64,000 nucleotides of DNA from Alphaproteobacteria bacterium. GTDB taxonomy: Bacteria > Pseudomonadota > Alphaproteobacteria > Rhizobiales > Xanthobacteraceae. The notes under the pieces are model-generated. The model did not search any database. It was not told where the DNA came from and worked only from the letters and a program-made list of their open reading frames with translations. Every line of letters starts with the position of its first letter. Positions within the stretch are counted from its first letter, which is position 1. Positions 1 through 8,988 of the stretch are shown here, one piece after another. Made by a program: the position numbers and the translations under genes. The stretch is from NCBI GenBank assembly GCA_005884685.1, contig VBAH01000028.1, positions 186,001 to 250,000 of the forward strand. The letters are read 5' to 3'.

Positions 1-9
1 CTGGAGCCT

Positions 10-29
10 GTCCCCGCGCAGGCGGGGAC
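10..29. repeat. Palindromic hairpin repeat (GTCCCCGC family)
   Basis: An 8-bp perfect inverted repeat (GTCCCCGC/GCGGGGAC) has a 4-nt loop, 27 bp before the SCO gene. The same arm recurs at 7062-7081 and 35978-35997 with a TTTC loop, so this is a dispersed intergenic repeat, here probably a single half-element cut by the window edge. Confidence 0.7.
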
Positions 30-55
30 GGGAATGAGCGGAGCATGTTGACACC

Positions 56-655
56 ATGAACCCGCGCACCACCCGGCTCGTGCTCATCCTCTCCGCATTT
101 CTCGCGGGGCTGGTGCTCTGCTTCGCGGTGGTGCTGCTCGTCACCGGACGCGGGCCCGCGCCGCTCGCCAACCCGACCGCCGCGATCGGCGGCCCGTTCC
201 GGCTCACCGACCAGAACGGCCAAACCATCACCGACCGGGACCTGAAGGGTCATCCGTCGCTGGTGTTCTTCGGCTTCACCCATTGCCCGGAGATCTGCCC
301 GACCGCGCTCGCGGACATCTCGCAGATCATCGACACGCTCGGCCCCGACGGCGGCAAGGTGAACGCGCTGTTCGTGACCGTCGATCCCGAGCGCGACACG
401 CCGGCGGTGCTGAAGGATTATCTGGCGAGCTTCAATCCGCGCCTGATCGGGGTCGGCGGCGATGCCGACGCGCTCGCGGCGATCGCCAAGGCGTATCGGG
501 TCTATTACAAGAAGGTCCCGCTCAAGGACGGCGACTACACGATGGACCACACGGCAATCGTCTACCTGATGGACAAGAACGGGCAGTTCGTCGCGCCGTT
601 CAGCCTGAGACGGCGGCCCGAAGACGCGGCGGCCGAGCTGCGGAAGTATCTCTGA
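56..655 (+). CDS. SCO1/SenC family copper chaperone / thiol-disulfide protein
   Basis: This 199-aa membrane-anchored thioredoxin-fold protein has an N-terminal hydrophobic segment at about residues 7-29. The SCO copper-binding motif CPEIC carries Cys77 and Cys81, and the distal ligand His165 lies in TMDH. The VTVDPERDTP stretch (107-116) is typical of the family. SCO proteins deliver copper to, or reduce cysteines of, the CuA centre of cytochrome c oxidase in the periplasm. No oxidase genes are visible here, so the target is inferred. The start is the ATG at 56. The 3' end overlaps the convergent glycosyltransferase gene by 56 bp. Confidence 0.93.
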   Translation: MNPRTTRLVLILSAFLAGLVLCFAVVLLVTGRGPAPLANPTAAIGGPFRLTDQNGQTITDRDLKGHPSLVFFGFTHCPEICPTALADISQIIDTLGPDGGKVNALFVTVDPERDTPAVLKDYLASFNPRLIGVGGDADALAAIAKAYRVYYKKVPLKDGDYTMDHTAIVYLMDKNGQFVAPFSLRRRPEDAAAELRKYL

Positions 656-2588
656 GCACGATCGTGCGGGCGACGCCGGCCTGCGCGGCAAGGCGCGAGG
701 TGCGCGCGAGCCCGTGCGCGGTTTTCTCCCAGCGGAACGGGTCGCGCAGCAACTGCCACAGCGCGCGCCAGGCCGCGACCGAGAGCAGCAGCCAGTGCAG
801 CGGCATCAGCAGCAGCACGAAGCCGTGGCGCAGAAGCTTGCGGCGCTTCAAGCCGAGCAGGCCGAGCGTGGCGGAGGTGAGGTAGCCCGCGATCAGCGCG
901 CCGCCGCACAGCGAGGCGAGTGCCGCGGAGGCGAGATCGATGCCGGACGGCAGCACACTGTTGCGCGCGAGCGCATAGCCGAACATCGCGATGAACACCG
1001 GGTGCACCAGCGCCGAGAGCACCGTGCCGCCGACCACCAGCTGGAATGTCAGGAATCCGCCGACCCCAAGCTCGCGCGCGAGCCGCACCGGGTGGCGCAT
1101 GTGGACGAGCCAGGTCTGCATCCAGCCTTTGAACCAGCGGGTGCGCTGGCGGATCCACGGCGCCATGCGCGCCGGCGCTTCCTCGTAGGTGGTCGATCCG
1201 ATCACCGCCGCGCCGAAGCCGAGCCGCGCGAGCCGCATGCCGAGATCGGCATCCTCGGTGACATTGTAGGGATCCCAGCCGCCGACCTCGCGCAGCGCCT
1301 GCGTGCGGAAGTGGTTCGACGAGCCGCCAAGCGGCAGCGGCAGTCGTCGTTCCGACAGCCCAGGAAGCAGCACATCGAACAGTCCGGCATACTCGGCGGT
1401 GAACAGCCCGGCCAACCACGAGTCGGCCGTGTTGTCGATGGTCAGCCGCGCCTGCACGCAGGCGATGCCGCGTTCGGCCTCGAAGGCATCGAGCGCGCGG
1501 TGCAGTTGATCCGGCGCCGGCCGGTCCTCGGCATCGAATACGGCGGTGAAGGTGCCGCGCGCGAGCGCGAGCGCTGCGTTGAGCGCCTTCGGCTTGGTGC
1601 GCGGGCCATGGTCCGGCGCGATCAGGGTTTCGAACGGCGCACCGGGCGCGAGCCGCGCCAGTGCGCTTTGCGTGGCGTCATCGTCCGGCTCGAGCACGAG
1701 GATGACCTGGAGCTTTTCGCGCGGGTAATCGAGCCGGTGCAGCGCCGCGACCAGGCCCGGCACGGCGGTCGCTTCGTCATAGAGCGCGACGATCACGGTG
1801 TAGATCGGGAGATCGTGCATCGGCACGCGCAGCGCACGCCATCCGCGCCATCGCGTCGCCGCGCCGACGAGGCGCAGCGCGGTCCACGCCAGAAACGTCA
1901 GCGCCAGGACCGCACTGGTCAGCACCGCCGTGGCGTCATGAAATACGACCGCGGCGCTCACGGCCGCCGCCATGCCGGCAAGCCAGGCCGCGCGCACCGG
2001 CGGCGGGCACACCGCGGCCGAGAGCTCGGGCCGCGCGAGACGCAGCGCTTCGGCGGCGCGCGCGCCGAGCGCTTGGCCGCCATGATGCAGCACGAACTGC
2101 CGCAGCCGCTGCGGCGATGTCAGCCGGAACCGATCCTGCGGCAGCGGATGCGCGCCGGTGACGAGGCGGCGTGCCGTCAGCACTTGCGGCGCGACCACGT
2201 AGACGAATGCCTCGCCAAGACGCAGCGGCAGCAGCCCGAATTGCGCAGCGTCGATGAACTGCGCGTCGGGCAGCGGGCATGCGCTGCGCGGCAGATCGAG
2301 CCGCTCGAACGGCACGTGCAGCCAGCCGGCGAGCGCGCGGACGTATTCGTCTTCCGCGATGACGCCGGCGGTGATCAGCACGCGGTCGGCGCCGATGCCG
2401 AGTGCGAGCGCACGCTGCTCCGCGGCCGCGAGCGTGCCAGGCGGCAGCCGCGTCCGCAGGCAGTCGAGTTCCGGACAGCGCGATCGCGCCCGGCTTTGCG
2501 CCAAGCCGACGCGGCTCGGTTCCGGCACGAATGGCCGGGCGGGCAAACGCTGCCGCCGCTCCGTTCTCTCGAAATCGACGCTACTCAA
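600..2588 (-). CDS. Membrane-bound family 2 glycosyltransferase with N-terminal MshEN-like domain
   Basis: A protein of up to 662 aa. The N-terminal ~190 residues resemble the MshEN/GspE-N module fused to some rhizobial glycosyltransferases of the XagB/NfrB type. Two hydrophobic segments follow at about 195-245. The cytoplasmic GT-A domain then shows DAEDRP (DxD), TEDADLG and the processive-type QRTRWFKGW (QxxRW) motif, and C-terminal membrane helices end the protein. The architecture suggests polymerisation and export of a beta-linked exopolysaccharide; the polymer is unknown. The longest frame begins with TTG and no convincing SD is seen, so the start is uncertain. It is divergent from the Tat-protein pair and its stop overlaps the SCO gene. 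Confidence 0.85.
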   Translation of the reverse strand: MSSVDFERTERRQRLPARPFVPEPSRVGLAQSRARSRCPELDCLRTRLPPGTLAAAEQRALALGIGADRVLITAGVIAEDEYVRALAGWLHVPFERLDLPRSACPLPDAQFIDAAQFGLLPLRLGEAFVYVVAPQVLTARRLVTGAHPLPQDRFRLTSPQRLRQFVLHHGGQALGARAAEALRLARPELSAAVCPPPVRAAWLAGMAAAVSAAVVFHDATAVLTSAVLALTFLAWTALRLVGAATRWRGWRALRVPMHDLPIYTVIVALYDEATAVPGLVAALHRLDYPREKLQVILVLEPDDDATQSALARLAPGAPFETLIAPDHGPRTKPKALNAALALARGTFTAVFDAEDRPAPDQLHRALDAFEAERGIACVQARLTIDNTADSWLAGLFTAEYAGLFDVLLPGLSERRLPLPLGGSSNHFRTQALREVGGWDPYNVTEDADLGMRLARLGFGAAVIGSTTYEEAPARMAPWIRQRTRWFKGWMQTWLVHMRHPVRLARELGVGGFLTFQLVVGGTVLSALVHPVFIAMFGYALARNSVLPSGIDLASAALASLCGGALIAGYLTSATLGLLGLKRRKLLRHGFVLLLMPLHWLLLSVAAWRALWQLLRDPFRWEKTAHGLARTSRLAAQAGVARTIVLRDTSAARPPRLRAAVSG

Positions 2589-2871
2589 GCCGCTGCCCCG
2601 CTACGGCGTCTGCAAGCGGATCGCGAGGCGGTCCCCTGCAACTCACAAGTCAAAATCCTAACGAAGCAACTGTACCATTGTAAATCCGGAGAACGCTAAA
2701 TCCAGCAAATAAGCCGGTACTCTTTCTTTGTTTGTCCCCGCATAGGGTTTCTCTATGCGGTTGCCCATGCCGGCTCTCTGCATTAGCAGTAACCGCACCA
2801 CTCGTTGCTGTTCGGATGGTCGTGGGCCGGTCAATCTTTCGGCTATGGCGCTCAAATTGCGGAGAAGTGTC

Positions 2872-3462
2872 GTGCAAAATCTCACTCGGCGGCGCCTTTT
2901 TTCCAGCGCGATCGGGAGCGTTCTCTGGGGCACATTCTCCGCGGCAGGTATCGCCCAACCCAACCGCCCGACGAGGCGGGTAACTGCAGAGCCTGCGTTG
3001 CCACGGCTCGTCAAGCTCAACACAGATCTCACCGTAACGGTCGGCTTTGAGCTCGCCCCGGGCAGCTACTTATGGGAAGGGGGGCTCCCGAATGATCCGA
3101 CACTCGACGTAAAGTACCTGGAAGCAGGAACTGTCACCCGCAACGGTGTTGAAAATTCGGTGCTCTCCGTTTCGCTGCGAGAACTTCACCCCAAGCTGCG
3201 CAGCGGTCAACGCTTCAGCCAATCGTTTTCGCCAGAAACTTTGTCTGGACTGTCGTTCTTCTGGTTTAATGCCATCACCGAGTCCGCAACGCTTGTTGTC
3301 GGAGCCCTGCCAACGACATTGTGGTACGATCTTTCGTTTTTCGTTCAACTCACAGTGTCCGGCGCGACGGCCGAGTATAGATATCGGGCGCCTCCGGTGG
3401 AGCAGCCTGGTATCACAAGCGCCGTGGCCAGCGACATGATTGGCCTGTTCCGCGCGCATTGA
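2872..3462 (+). CDS. Unknown Tat-exported protein, paralogue 1 of a tandem pair
   Basis: A 196-aa protein that I cannot assign to a family. It begins with a twin-arginine-like signal (TRRRLFSS) followed by a hydrophobic stretch ending AAGIAQ. The mature part looks beta-rich and has no catalytic motif I recognise. It is roughly three quarters identical by eye to the next gene. The GTG start is chosen because GGAG plus a 7-nt spacer and GTG are conserved in both copies. Upstream of that point the two DNA sequences differ by a 1-nt indel (GGCGCTCAAA against GGCGCCAAA), which breaks any longer shared reading frame. An ATG at 2845 is an alternative start. Base composition is visibly less GC-rich than the neighbours. 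Confidence 0.7.
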   Translation: MQNLTRRRLFSSAIGSVLWGTFSAAGIAQPNRPTRRVTAEPALPRLVKLNTDLTVTVGFELAPGSYLWEGGLPNDPTLDVKYLEAGTVTRNGVENSVLSVSLRELHPKLRSGQRFSQSFSPETLSGLSFFWFNAITESATLVVGALPTTLWYDLSFFVQLTVSGATAEYRYRAPPVEQPGITSAVASDMIGLFRAH

Positions 3463-3648
3463 TCGCGAGGGTTTTTTCACCCTGACGGTTTTCGACCAGG
3501 CATGAAGAGGCAGGGATCATCATCTACGACGCGGCGGCGAACGGACCATGGCAAGGCGGCGCCAAACGCAGCCGTGACACGGGTGGGCCTGGCAGTTGGA
3601 TAACCTATGATGTCCGGCGCGAAAGGCGCCAAATTGCGGAGATGTGTC

Positions 3649-4239
3649 GTGCAACAACTCAGTCGGCGACGTCTTTTTTCAACCGCGATGGGGGGCGTTC
3701 TCTGCGGTACTTTCTCTGCGGCGGGTATCGCCCAACCCAACCGGGTGACGAGCCGGGTAACTGCAGAGCCTGCGTTGCCGAGGCTTGTCAAACTCAACTC
3801 AGACCTCGTCGTAACAGTCGGCTTTGAACTCGCCCCGAACAGCAACCTATGGGGAGCGATAGGTCCGGGTGATCCGACCCTCGACATGAAGTACTTGGAA
3901 GCTGGAACGATCACCCGCGATGGCACTGAAAATATGGTGCTTTCCGCTTCGTTACGGGAGCTTCAACCCAAGCTGCACAGCGGTCAACGCTTCAGTCAAT
4001 CGTTTTCGCCAGAAACGTTGCCTGGACTATCGTTCTTCTGGTTTAATGCCATCACCGAATCCGCATTGCTTCCGGTCGGATTCATTCCACAGATCCTGGG
4101 ATACAATCTTTCGTTTTTCGTTCAACTCGCCGTATCCGGCTCAACGACGGAGTACAAATACCCGGCGCCCCCTGCGGACCAGATTCCCGGTTCACGTGCC
4201 ATGGCCAGCGACATGATCGGCCTGTTCCGCGAGCAATGA
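3649..4239 (+). CDS. Unknown Tat-exported protein, paralogue 2 of a tandem pair
   Basis: The second member of the pair is also 196 aa from the conserved GTG, with GGAG 7 nt upstream. It has the same Tat-like signal (SRRRLFST), the same AAGIAQPNR cleavage region, and the conserved blocks RFSQSFSPETL, LSFFWFNAITES and ASDMIGLFR shared with copy 1. The most divergent blocks are around residues 65-75 and 143-152. An ATG at 3607 would extend it by 14 residues. The 186-bp spacer from copy 1 has no gene. Function is unknown; a secreted or periplasmic location is inferred from the signal. Confidence 0.7.
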   Translation: MQQLSRRRLFSTAMGGVLCGTFSAAGIAQPNRVTSRVTAEPALPRLVKLNSDLVVTVGFELAPNSNLWGAIGPGDPTLDMKYLEAGTITRDGTENMVLSASLRELQPKLHSGQRFSQSFSPETLPGLSFFWFNAITESALLPVGFIPQILGYNLSFFVQLAVSGSTTEYKYPAPPADQIPGSRAMASDMIGLFREQ

Positions 4240-4393
4240 GGGCGGGGAGGGTTTCTCTGAGCTGACGGCTGCTGGGCCCGGCATGTAGACAGCCCGACAG
4301 AATTATTTCATCTGATTTGGTAGGTGATCGTGAGCCGACAGGGACCGTTCGGTCGCATGCCAGCGAGCCGCGGTCCATGCGACGCCGTCCCGA

Positions 4394-5314
4394 ATGCAAG
4401 CAATGAATAAACGGATTTTTTGTAAGCGGAAAATCGCGCTGCGCCGGTTCGGATTTTACGGGCTGACGCTTGCGGCGTTGGTTTCCACCGTGTTGATCCC
4501 GTCCGGTGATGCGGTCGCGCAGGCGGCATCCCCGACGGCCGTTCAGTCGCCCGTTCCGGTGCCCGGCTTCTGGGATCCGCGGCGTCGTCCCGAGCGCCCG
4601 GACACCTCGCGCATCACCCGCATCCGCTTCCTCACCGAATTCGACTATCCGCCATTCAACTATGCGGGGCCCGACGGCAATCCGGCCGGCTTCAATGTCG
4701 AGCTGGCGCGGCTGATCTGCGAGGAGCTCAAGATCGAGTGCACCATCCAGTTGCGCCGCTTCGACACGTTGCTGCAGGCGCTGGCCGAGAACCGCGCCGA
4801 CGCGATCATTGCCTCGCTCGCCGTGACCCCCGAGACGCGCCAGCGCGTCGATTTCTCCGATCCGTATTACCGTGCCCCGGCGCGCTTCGTGGCGCCGCGC
4901 GACACGACGCTGCGCGATGCGCTTCCGGAAAGCCTGGAAGGCAAGAAGGTCGCGGTCGTTGGCGGCAGCGCACACGAGGCGTATCTCAAAGCGTTCTTCA
5001 CCGAGGCCGAGCCGAAGCCCTACCGCAACATGGAGGCGGCGCGCGAAGCGCTGCGCAAGGGCGAAGCCGACCTCCTGTTCGGCGACGGCATTGCGCTCGC
5101 CTTCTGGCTCAACGGGACGGACTCGGGCGGCTGCTGTGTTTTCGTCGGCGGCCCGTTCACCGAGAGCCGCTATTTCGGCGAGGGGGTCGGCATCGCGGTC
5201 AAGCGCGGCAACGACACGCTGCGGCTCGCGTTCAACTGGGCGCTGTTCCGCCTGTGGGAGAAGGGCCGCTTCACCGACCTGTGGCTGCGGTATTTTCCGA
5301 TCAGCCCGTTTTGA
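4394..5314 (+). CDS. Periplasmic amino-acid-type solute-binding protein (SBP family 3)
   Basis: A 306-aa protein with a signal peptide (about residues 1-43, ending DAVAQA). A class 3 extracellular binding fold follows: the DYPPFNYAGPDGNPAGFNVEL region, the RFDTLLQALAENRADAIIASLAVTPETR block, and FSDPYY, the usual substrate-pocket and hinge motifs. The family binds polar amino acids or opines for an ABC permease, or serves as a sensor partner. No permease or ATPase is adjacent, so it is an orphan binding protein. ATG at 4394 is used; Met4 at 4403 is equally possible. Confidence 0.85.
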   Translation: MQAMNKRIFCKRKIALRRFGFYGLTLAALVSTVLIPSGDAVAQAASPTAVQSPVPVPGFWDPRRRPERPDTSRITRIRFLTEFDYPPFNYAGPDGNPAGFNVELARLICEELKIECTIQLRRFDTLLQALAENRADAIIASLAVTPETRQRVDFSDPYYRAPARFVAPRDTTLRDALPESLEGKKVAVVGGSAHEAYLKAFFTEAEPKPYRNMEAAREALRKGEADLLFGDGIALAFWLNGTDSGGCCVFVGGPFTESRYFGEGVGIAVKRGNDTLRLAFNWALFRLWEKGRFTDLWLRYFPISPF

Positions 5315-5365
5315 GGTTTGACCGCGCCGGACACGCTCCCTAGTGTCCGCGCGCCGGAGATACCG

Positions 5366-7000
5366 ATGTCCGTTGCCGAAACCACCGCCGCTTCGCTGCG
5401 CGAACTTGCCGAGAACTCGAACGCATGGCCGTTCGAGGAAGCCCGCAAGATCGTCGCGCGGCTCAAGCGCAAGCCGAAGGACGAGGTGATTTTCGAAACC
5501 GGCTACGGCCCGTCCGGCCTGCCGCATATCGGCACCTTCGGCGAAGTCGCGCGCACCACGATGGTGCGTCATGCGTTTCGCGTGCTCACCGACGACAGTG
5601 TGAAGACGCGCCTGATCGCGTTCTCCGACGACATGGACGGGTTGCGCAAGGTACCCGACAACGTGCCGAACAAGGAGATGCTGGCCGCCCATCTCGGCAA
5701 GCCGCTGACGCAGGTGCCTGACCCGTTCTCGAACGAATATCCCTCGTTCGGCGCGCACAACAATGCCCGCCTGCGCGCATTCCTCGACACGTTCGGCTTC
5801 GACTACGAGTTCTTGTCGTCGACCGATTGCTACAAGTCCGGCCGCTTCGACGCGACGCTGCTGCTGTTTCTGCAACGCTTCGACGCCGTGATGAACATCA
5901 TGCTGCCGTCGCTGCGCGAAGAGCGGGCGCAGACCTATTCGCCATTCCTGCCCATTCATCCGCGGACCGGCATCGTGATGCAGGTACCGGTCGAGCCCGA
6001 CGTCGCCAAGGGTGCGATCGTGTGGAGCGATCCGGAGACGAACGAGCGCTTCGAGACGCCGGTGACCGGGGGCCATGCCAAGCTGCAATGGAAGCCCGAC
6101 TGGGCGATGCGCTGGGTCGCGCTCGGCATCGACTACGAGATGGCCGGCAAGGACCTGATCGACTCGGTGAAGCTTTCGGGCGAGATCGCGCGCGCGTTAG
6201 GTAGCCAGCCGCCGGAAGGTTTCAACTACGAGCTCTTCCTCGACGAGAAGGGGAGCAAGATTTCCAAGTCGAAAGGCAACGGACTCACCATCGAGGAATG
6301 GCTGCGCTACGCGAGCCCGGAATCGCTCTCGCTGTTCATGTACCAGAGCCCGAAGTCGGCGAAGCGGCTGTACTTCGACGTGATCCCGCGCGCGGTCGAC
6401 GAGTATCAGCAGTTTCTCGAGGCGTATCAGCGCCAGGATGAAAAGCAGCGGCTCAGCAATCCGGTGTGGCACATCCATGCGGGCGATCCGCCGAAGCCCG
6501 ACATGCCGATCACGTTCCAGCTTCTATTGACGCTGGTGTCATCATCGAATGCCGAGAATGCCGAAACGCTGTGGGGCTTCATCGGCCGCTACCGCCCGGG
6601 CGTGACGCCGCAGACGCATCGCAAGCTCGACGCGATGGTCGGCTATGCGATCAACTACTATCGCGATTTCGTCGCGCCGACGAAGCAGTTCCGCGAGCCG
6701 ACCGACGCCGAGCGTGTCGCATTGAGCGACCTGCGCGATGCGCTGTCGAACCTGCCGCAAGGCGCGAGCGCCGAAGACATCCAGAACGTCGTCTACGAAA
6801 TCGGCCGGCGCGAGCCGTTCCTCGACTTAAAGAAGCCCGCGAAGGATGGGCGCCCGGGCGTCTCGCTCGACTGGTTCAACATGCTCTACCAGGTGCTGCT
6901 CGGGCAGGAGAAAGGCCCGCGCTTCGGCTCGTTCGTTGCGGTGTATGGCGTGCAGAACACCATCGGCATGATCGACGGCGCGCTGGCGCGGAGTGCGTAG
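5366..7000 (+). CDS. lysS: Lysyl-tRNA synthetase, class I
   Basis: A 544-aa class I LysRS, the archaeal-type enzyme that replaces class II LysRS in many alphaproteobacteria. It charges tRNA-Lys in the cytoplasm. The HIGH-like motif is HIGT (54-57, preceded by GYGPSGLP) and the KMSKS-like motif is KISKS (298-302). The ATG at 5366 has GGAGA at 5356-5360, which decides it over an in-frame TTG at 5318. The gene follows the binding protein by about 50 bp. Length and motifs are complete. Confidence 0.96.
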   Translation: MSVAETTAASLRELAENSNAWPFEEARKIVARLKRKPKDEVIFETGYGPSGLPHIGTFGEVARTTMVRHAFRVLTDDSVKTRLIAFSDDMDGLRKVPDNVPNKEMLAAHLGKPLTQVPDPFSNEYPSFGAHNNARLRAFLDTFGFDYEFLSSTDCYKSGRFDATLLLFLQRFDAVMNIMLPSLREERAQTYSPFLPIHPRTGIVMQVPVEPDVAKGAIVWSDPETNERFETPVTGGHAKLQWKPDWAMRWVALGIDYEMAGKDLIDSVKLSGEIARALGSQPPEGFNYELFLDEKGSKISKSKGNGLTIEEWLRYASPESLSLFMYQSPKSAKRLYFDVIPRAVDEYQQFLEAYQRQDEKQRLSNPVWHIHAGDPPKPDMPITFQLLLTLVSSSNAENAETLWGFIGRYRPGVTPQTHRKLDAMVGYAINYYRDFVAPTKQFREPTDAERVALSDLRDALSNLPQGASAEDIQNVVYEIGRREPFLDLKKPAKDGRPGVSLDWFNMLYQVLLGQEKGPRFGSFVAVYGVQNTIGMIDGALARSA

Positions 7001-7021
7001 CAAGGGCTCCGCGTTCCGCTC

Positions 7022-7081
7022 ATGCCCGCGAAAGCGGGCATCCAGGAAAAGTAAGAACTGGGTCCCCGCTTTCGCGGGGAC
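7022..7081. repeat. Paired palindromic intergenic repeat
   Basis: Two hairpins 20 bp apart: ATGCCCGC-GAAA-GCGGGCAT (7022-7041) and GTCCCCGC-TTTC-GCGGGGAC (7062-7081). The same pair, in the same order and orientation, occurs at 35932-35997, so this is a two-hairpin dispersed element and not a gene-specific terminator. It lies between lysS and the TauE gene. Confidence 0.85.
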
Positions 7082-7111
7082 GAGCTAATACAGGCGTGCG
7101 ATTGTCTGCGC

Positions 7112-7855
7112 ATGACCCCCTTCGATTTCGTCCTCATTGCCTGCGCGATCATCTCGACCTCATTCATCTCCGGCCTGTTCGGGATGGCGGGCGGGATGAT
7201 CCTGGTCGGCGTGCTGCTCGTCTATTTCGACGTCGCGACCGGCATGGTGATCTTCTCGATCATCCAGTTCGTCGCCAACGGCTGGCGCGCGGTGCTGTGG
7301 TGGCGCTTCGTGCTGTGGCGCATCTTCTTTGTCTATGTGCTCGGCGCCGTGCTGTCGTTCGCAGTCATGCGCTATGTCGCGATCATTCCGAGCAAGGCCG
7401 CGGTCTATCTCGGGCTTGGGATCCTGCCGTTTGCGATCGAGCTCCTGCCATTGCGCATGCGCCCGAACATCGAATGGCGCGGCGTGCCGTTCATCACCGG
7501 CGTACTGACGACGGTGATCCAGCTGCTCACCGGCGTCGGCGGGCTGTTCCTCGACATCTTCTTCCAGAAGAGCATGCTCGACCGCAAGACCACGATCGCC
7601 ACCAAGGCGGTGACGCAGACCTTCAGCCACGTGGTGCGCGCCGTCTATTTCGGCTCGTTCGTCGGCATCGCGGACGCGGTGCCGCTGTGGACCTATCTGC
7701 CGGCGATCCTGCTCTCGATCGCCGGCACCACGCTCGCCGCGCAGGTGCTCGAGCGCATGACGGACGCCGGCTTCCGCCAATGGACCCGGCGGGTAATCTT
7801 CGCGGTCAGCGCGGTCTATCTCGCCCGCGGCGTCATGCTGCTGATGGGTTACTGA
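7112..7855 (+). CDS. Sulfite exporter TauE/SafE family membrane protein
   Basis: A 247-aa integral membrane protein with about 7-8 hydrophobic segments and the glycine-rich TauE signature FGMAGGMILVG in the first third. A second glycine-rich block (LLTGVGGLFLDIF) marks the second repeat of the domain. Family members export sulfite, sulfoacetate or other organosulfur anions; the substrate here is not indicated. It overlaps the convergent repressor gene by 7 bp. A second, unlinked TauE protein lies at 22532-23461. Confidence 0.88.
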   Translation: MTPFDFVLIACAIISTSFISGLFGMAGGMILVGVLLVYFDVATGMVIFSIIQFVANGWRAVLWWRFVLWRIFFVYVLGAVLSFAVMRYVAIIPSKAAVYLGLGILPFAIELLPLRMRPNIEWRGVPFITGVLTTVIQLLTGVGGLFLDIFFQKSMLDRKTTIATKAVTQTFSHVVRAVYFGSFVGIADAVPLWTYLPAILLSIAGTTLAAQVLERMTDAGFRQWTRRVIFAVSAVYLARGVMLLMGY

Positions 7856-8493
7856 CTGGCCCACATGATGCGGGCGATCCACAGCACGTCGTCGACCGAC
7901 AGTGCGCGCTCCTTGTGCGCCGGATTGAGCGAGCGCAGCTCGACCGATTTCGACGTGCGCCGCTTCAGCTCCTTCGCCATCACCTCGCCGTCCTTGGTCT
8001 TGACCACCACGCGGTCGCCGCGCCGCACCGGCGAGGTCGGCGAGACCAGGATGATCGTGCCGTCGCGATAGGCCGGCTCCATGGAATTGCCCGACACTTC
8101 GAGCGCGTAGGCGTGCTCATCGTTGACCGACGGAAACGCGATCTCGTCCCAGCCCTTGCCGACCGGGAACCCGCCATCGTCGAAGTAGCCGCCGGCGCCG
8201 GCTTCGGCGAGGCCGATCAGCGGCACCGCCTGCGTGGAAGCGCCGCCGCGATCGGTTATCAGCGATACGAAGGTGTCGACCGTGGTGTTGGTCGCATCGA
8301 GCGACTTCGACACCGACTCGGTCGAGGGCCAGCGGGGACGGCCCTCCGGCGTGATGCGCTTGGACTTGTTGAACGTCGTCGGGTCGAGCCCCGCCTTCTT
8401 GGCCAACCCGGATGCCGACAGGCCGGCGCGCGCCGCCAGCCGGTCCACCGCGTTCCAGATATCCGAATGAGTCAGCATCGAGCGTTGCGCCAC
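7849..8493 (-). CDS. XRE-type repressor with S24/LexA-like peptidase domain
   Basis: A 214-aa protein. A helix-turn-helix region lies at about residues 12-48, and an S24 self-cleaving domain carries an Ala-Gly site (EAGAGG, 97-102), catalytic Ser137 in SGNSM and Lys174 in VMAKEL. Such CI/LexA-like repressors are inactivated by autoproteolysis, often upon DNA damage; the regulon is unknown. The start is GTG at 8493, supported by GGAGG with a 7-nt spacer. ATG at 8478 is an alternative but has no SD. No phage genes are nearby, so it is probably a chromosomal stress regulator and not a prophage remnant. Confidence 0.87.
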   Translation of the reverse strand: MAQRSMLTHSDIWNAVDRLAARAGLSASGLAKKAGLDPTTFNKSKRITPEGRPRWPSTESVSKSLDATNTTVDTFVSLITDRGGASTQAVPLIGLAEAGAGGYFDDGGFPVGKGWDEIAFPSVNDEHAYALEVSGNSMEPAYRDGTIILVSPTSPVRRGDRVVVKTKDGEVMAKELKRRTSKSVELRSLNPAHKERALSVDDVLWIARIMWASQ

Positions 8494-8640
8494 GGCCGTA
8501 CCTCCGCGCTTCAGGGAACCGAATCTTCGTCGCTTTTGTAGGAATAAAAACTCGATTTGTCCATATCTTTGTGTGCTGGGGGCCTGGCGGGTATCGGACC
8601 AGCCGGCCGCGCGCTAGGGTCCGCGCCCGCGGAGGCGCCT

Positions 8641-8988
8641 TTGGCGAACGCCATCTACAAGATCTGCGACGCGTCCCTATGGCGGGATGCCGAGCGCGCG
8701 GGCGTATTCGGCGGCGCGCCGGTGGATCACGCCGACGGCTATATCCACTTTTCCACCGCCGGACAGGTGGCGGAGACGGCGGCGCGGCATTTCGCCGGCA
8801 GGGCCGGCCTCGTCCTGGTGGCGGTCGATGGGCAAGCGCTCGGCGCGGCGCTGCGCTACGAGCCCTCGCGCGGCGGTGCCATGTTTCCGCATCTCTACGG
8901 CAAGCTGCCGCTCGCGGCCGTGCGCTGGGTGAGGCCGCTGCCGCTCGGTCCGGACGGGCGGCATGAGTTTCCGGAGCTCGAGCCGTGA
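8641..8988 (+). CDS. DUF952 domain protein
   Basis: A 115-aa protein of the DUF952 family, with IYKICD at the start, the [12 protein letters not shown] block and FPHLYGKLP near the C-terminus. Function is not established; the fold is related to ADP-ribosyltransferase-like small domains. TTG at 8641 is chosen because GGAGG lies 5 nt upstream and family members begin at this point. The stop overlaps the pyrD start (GTGA), so the two are translationally coupled. Confidence 0.85.
   Translation: MANAIYKICDASLWRDAERAGVFGGAPVDHADGYIHFSTAGQVAETAARHFAGRAGLVLVAVDGQALGAALRYEPSRGGAMFPHLYGKLPLAAVRWVRPLPLGPDGRHEFPELEP

Noticed and set aside
714-2699. Long open frame of about 660 codons opposite the glycosyltransferase
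   Set aside because: It mirrors a gene with clear GT2 motifs. Its translation is Arg/Gln/His-rich without domains, as expected for antisense frames in GC-rich DNA.
4082-6088. 668-codon frame opposite the binding protein and lysyl-tRNA synthetase
   Set aside because: It spans two recognised genes on the other strand, is Arg-rich and has no motif.
7022-7081. Possible CRISPR-like repeats
   Set aside because: Only two unlike hairpins are present, with no regular spacer array; the same pair recurs at 35932 as a dispersed palindrome.
7849-8493. Prophage repressor marking a prophage
   Set aside because: No integrase, structural or lysis genes are nearby, and flanking genes are ordinary housekeeping functions.
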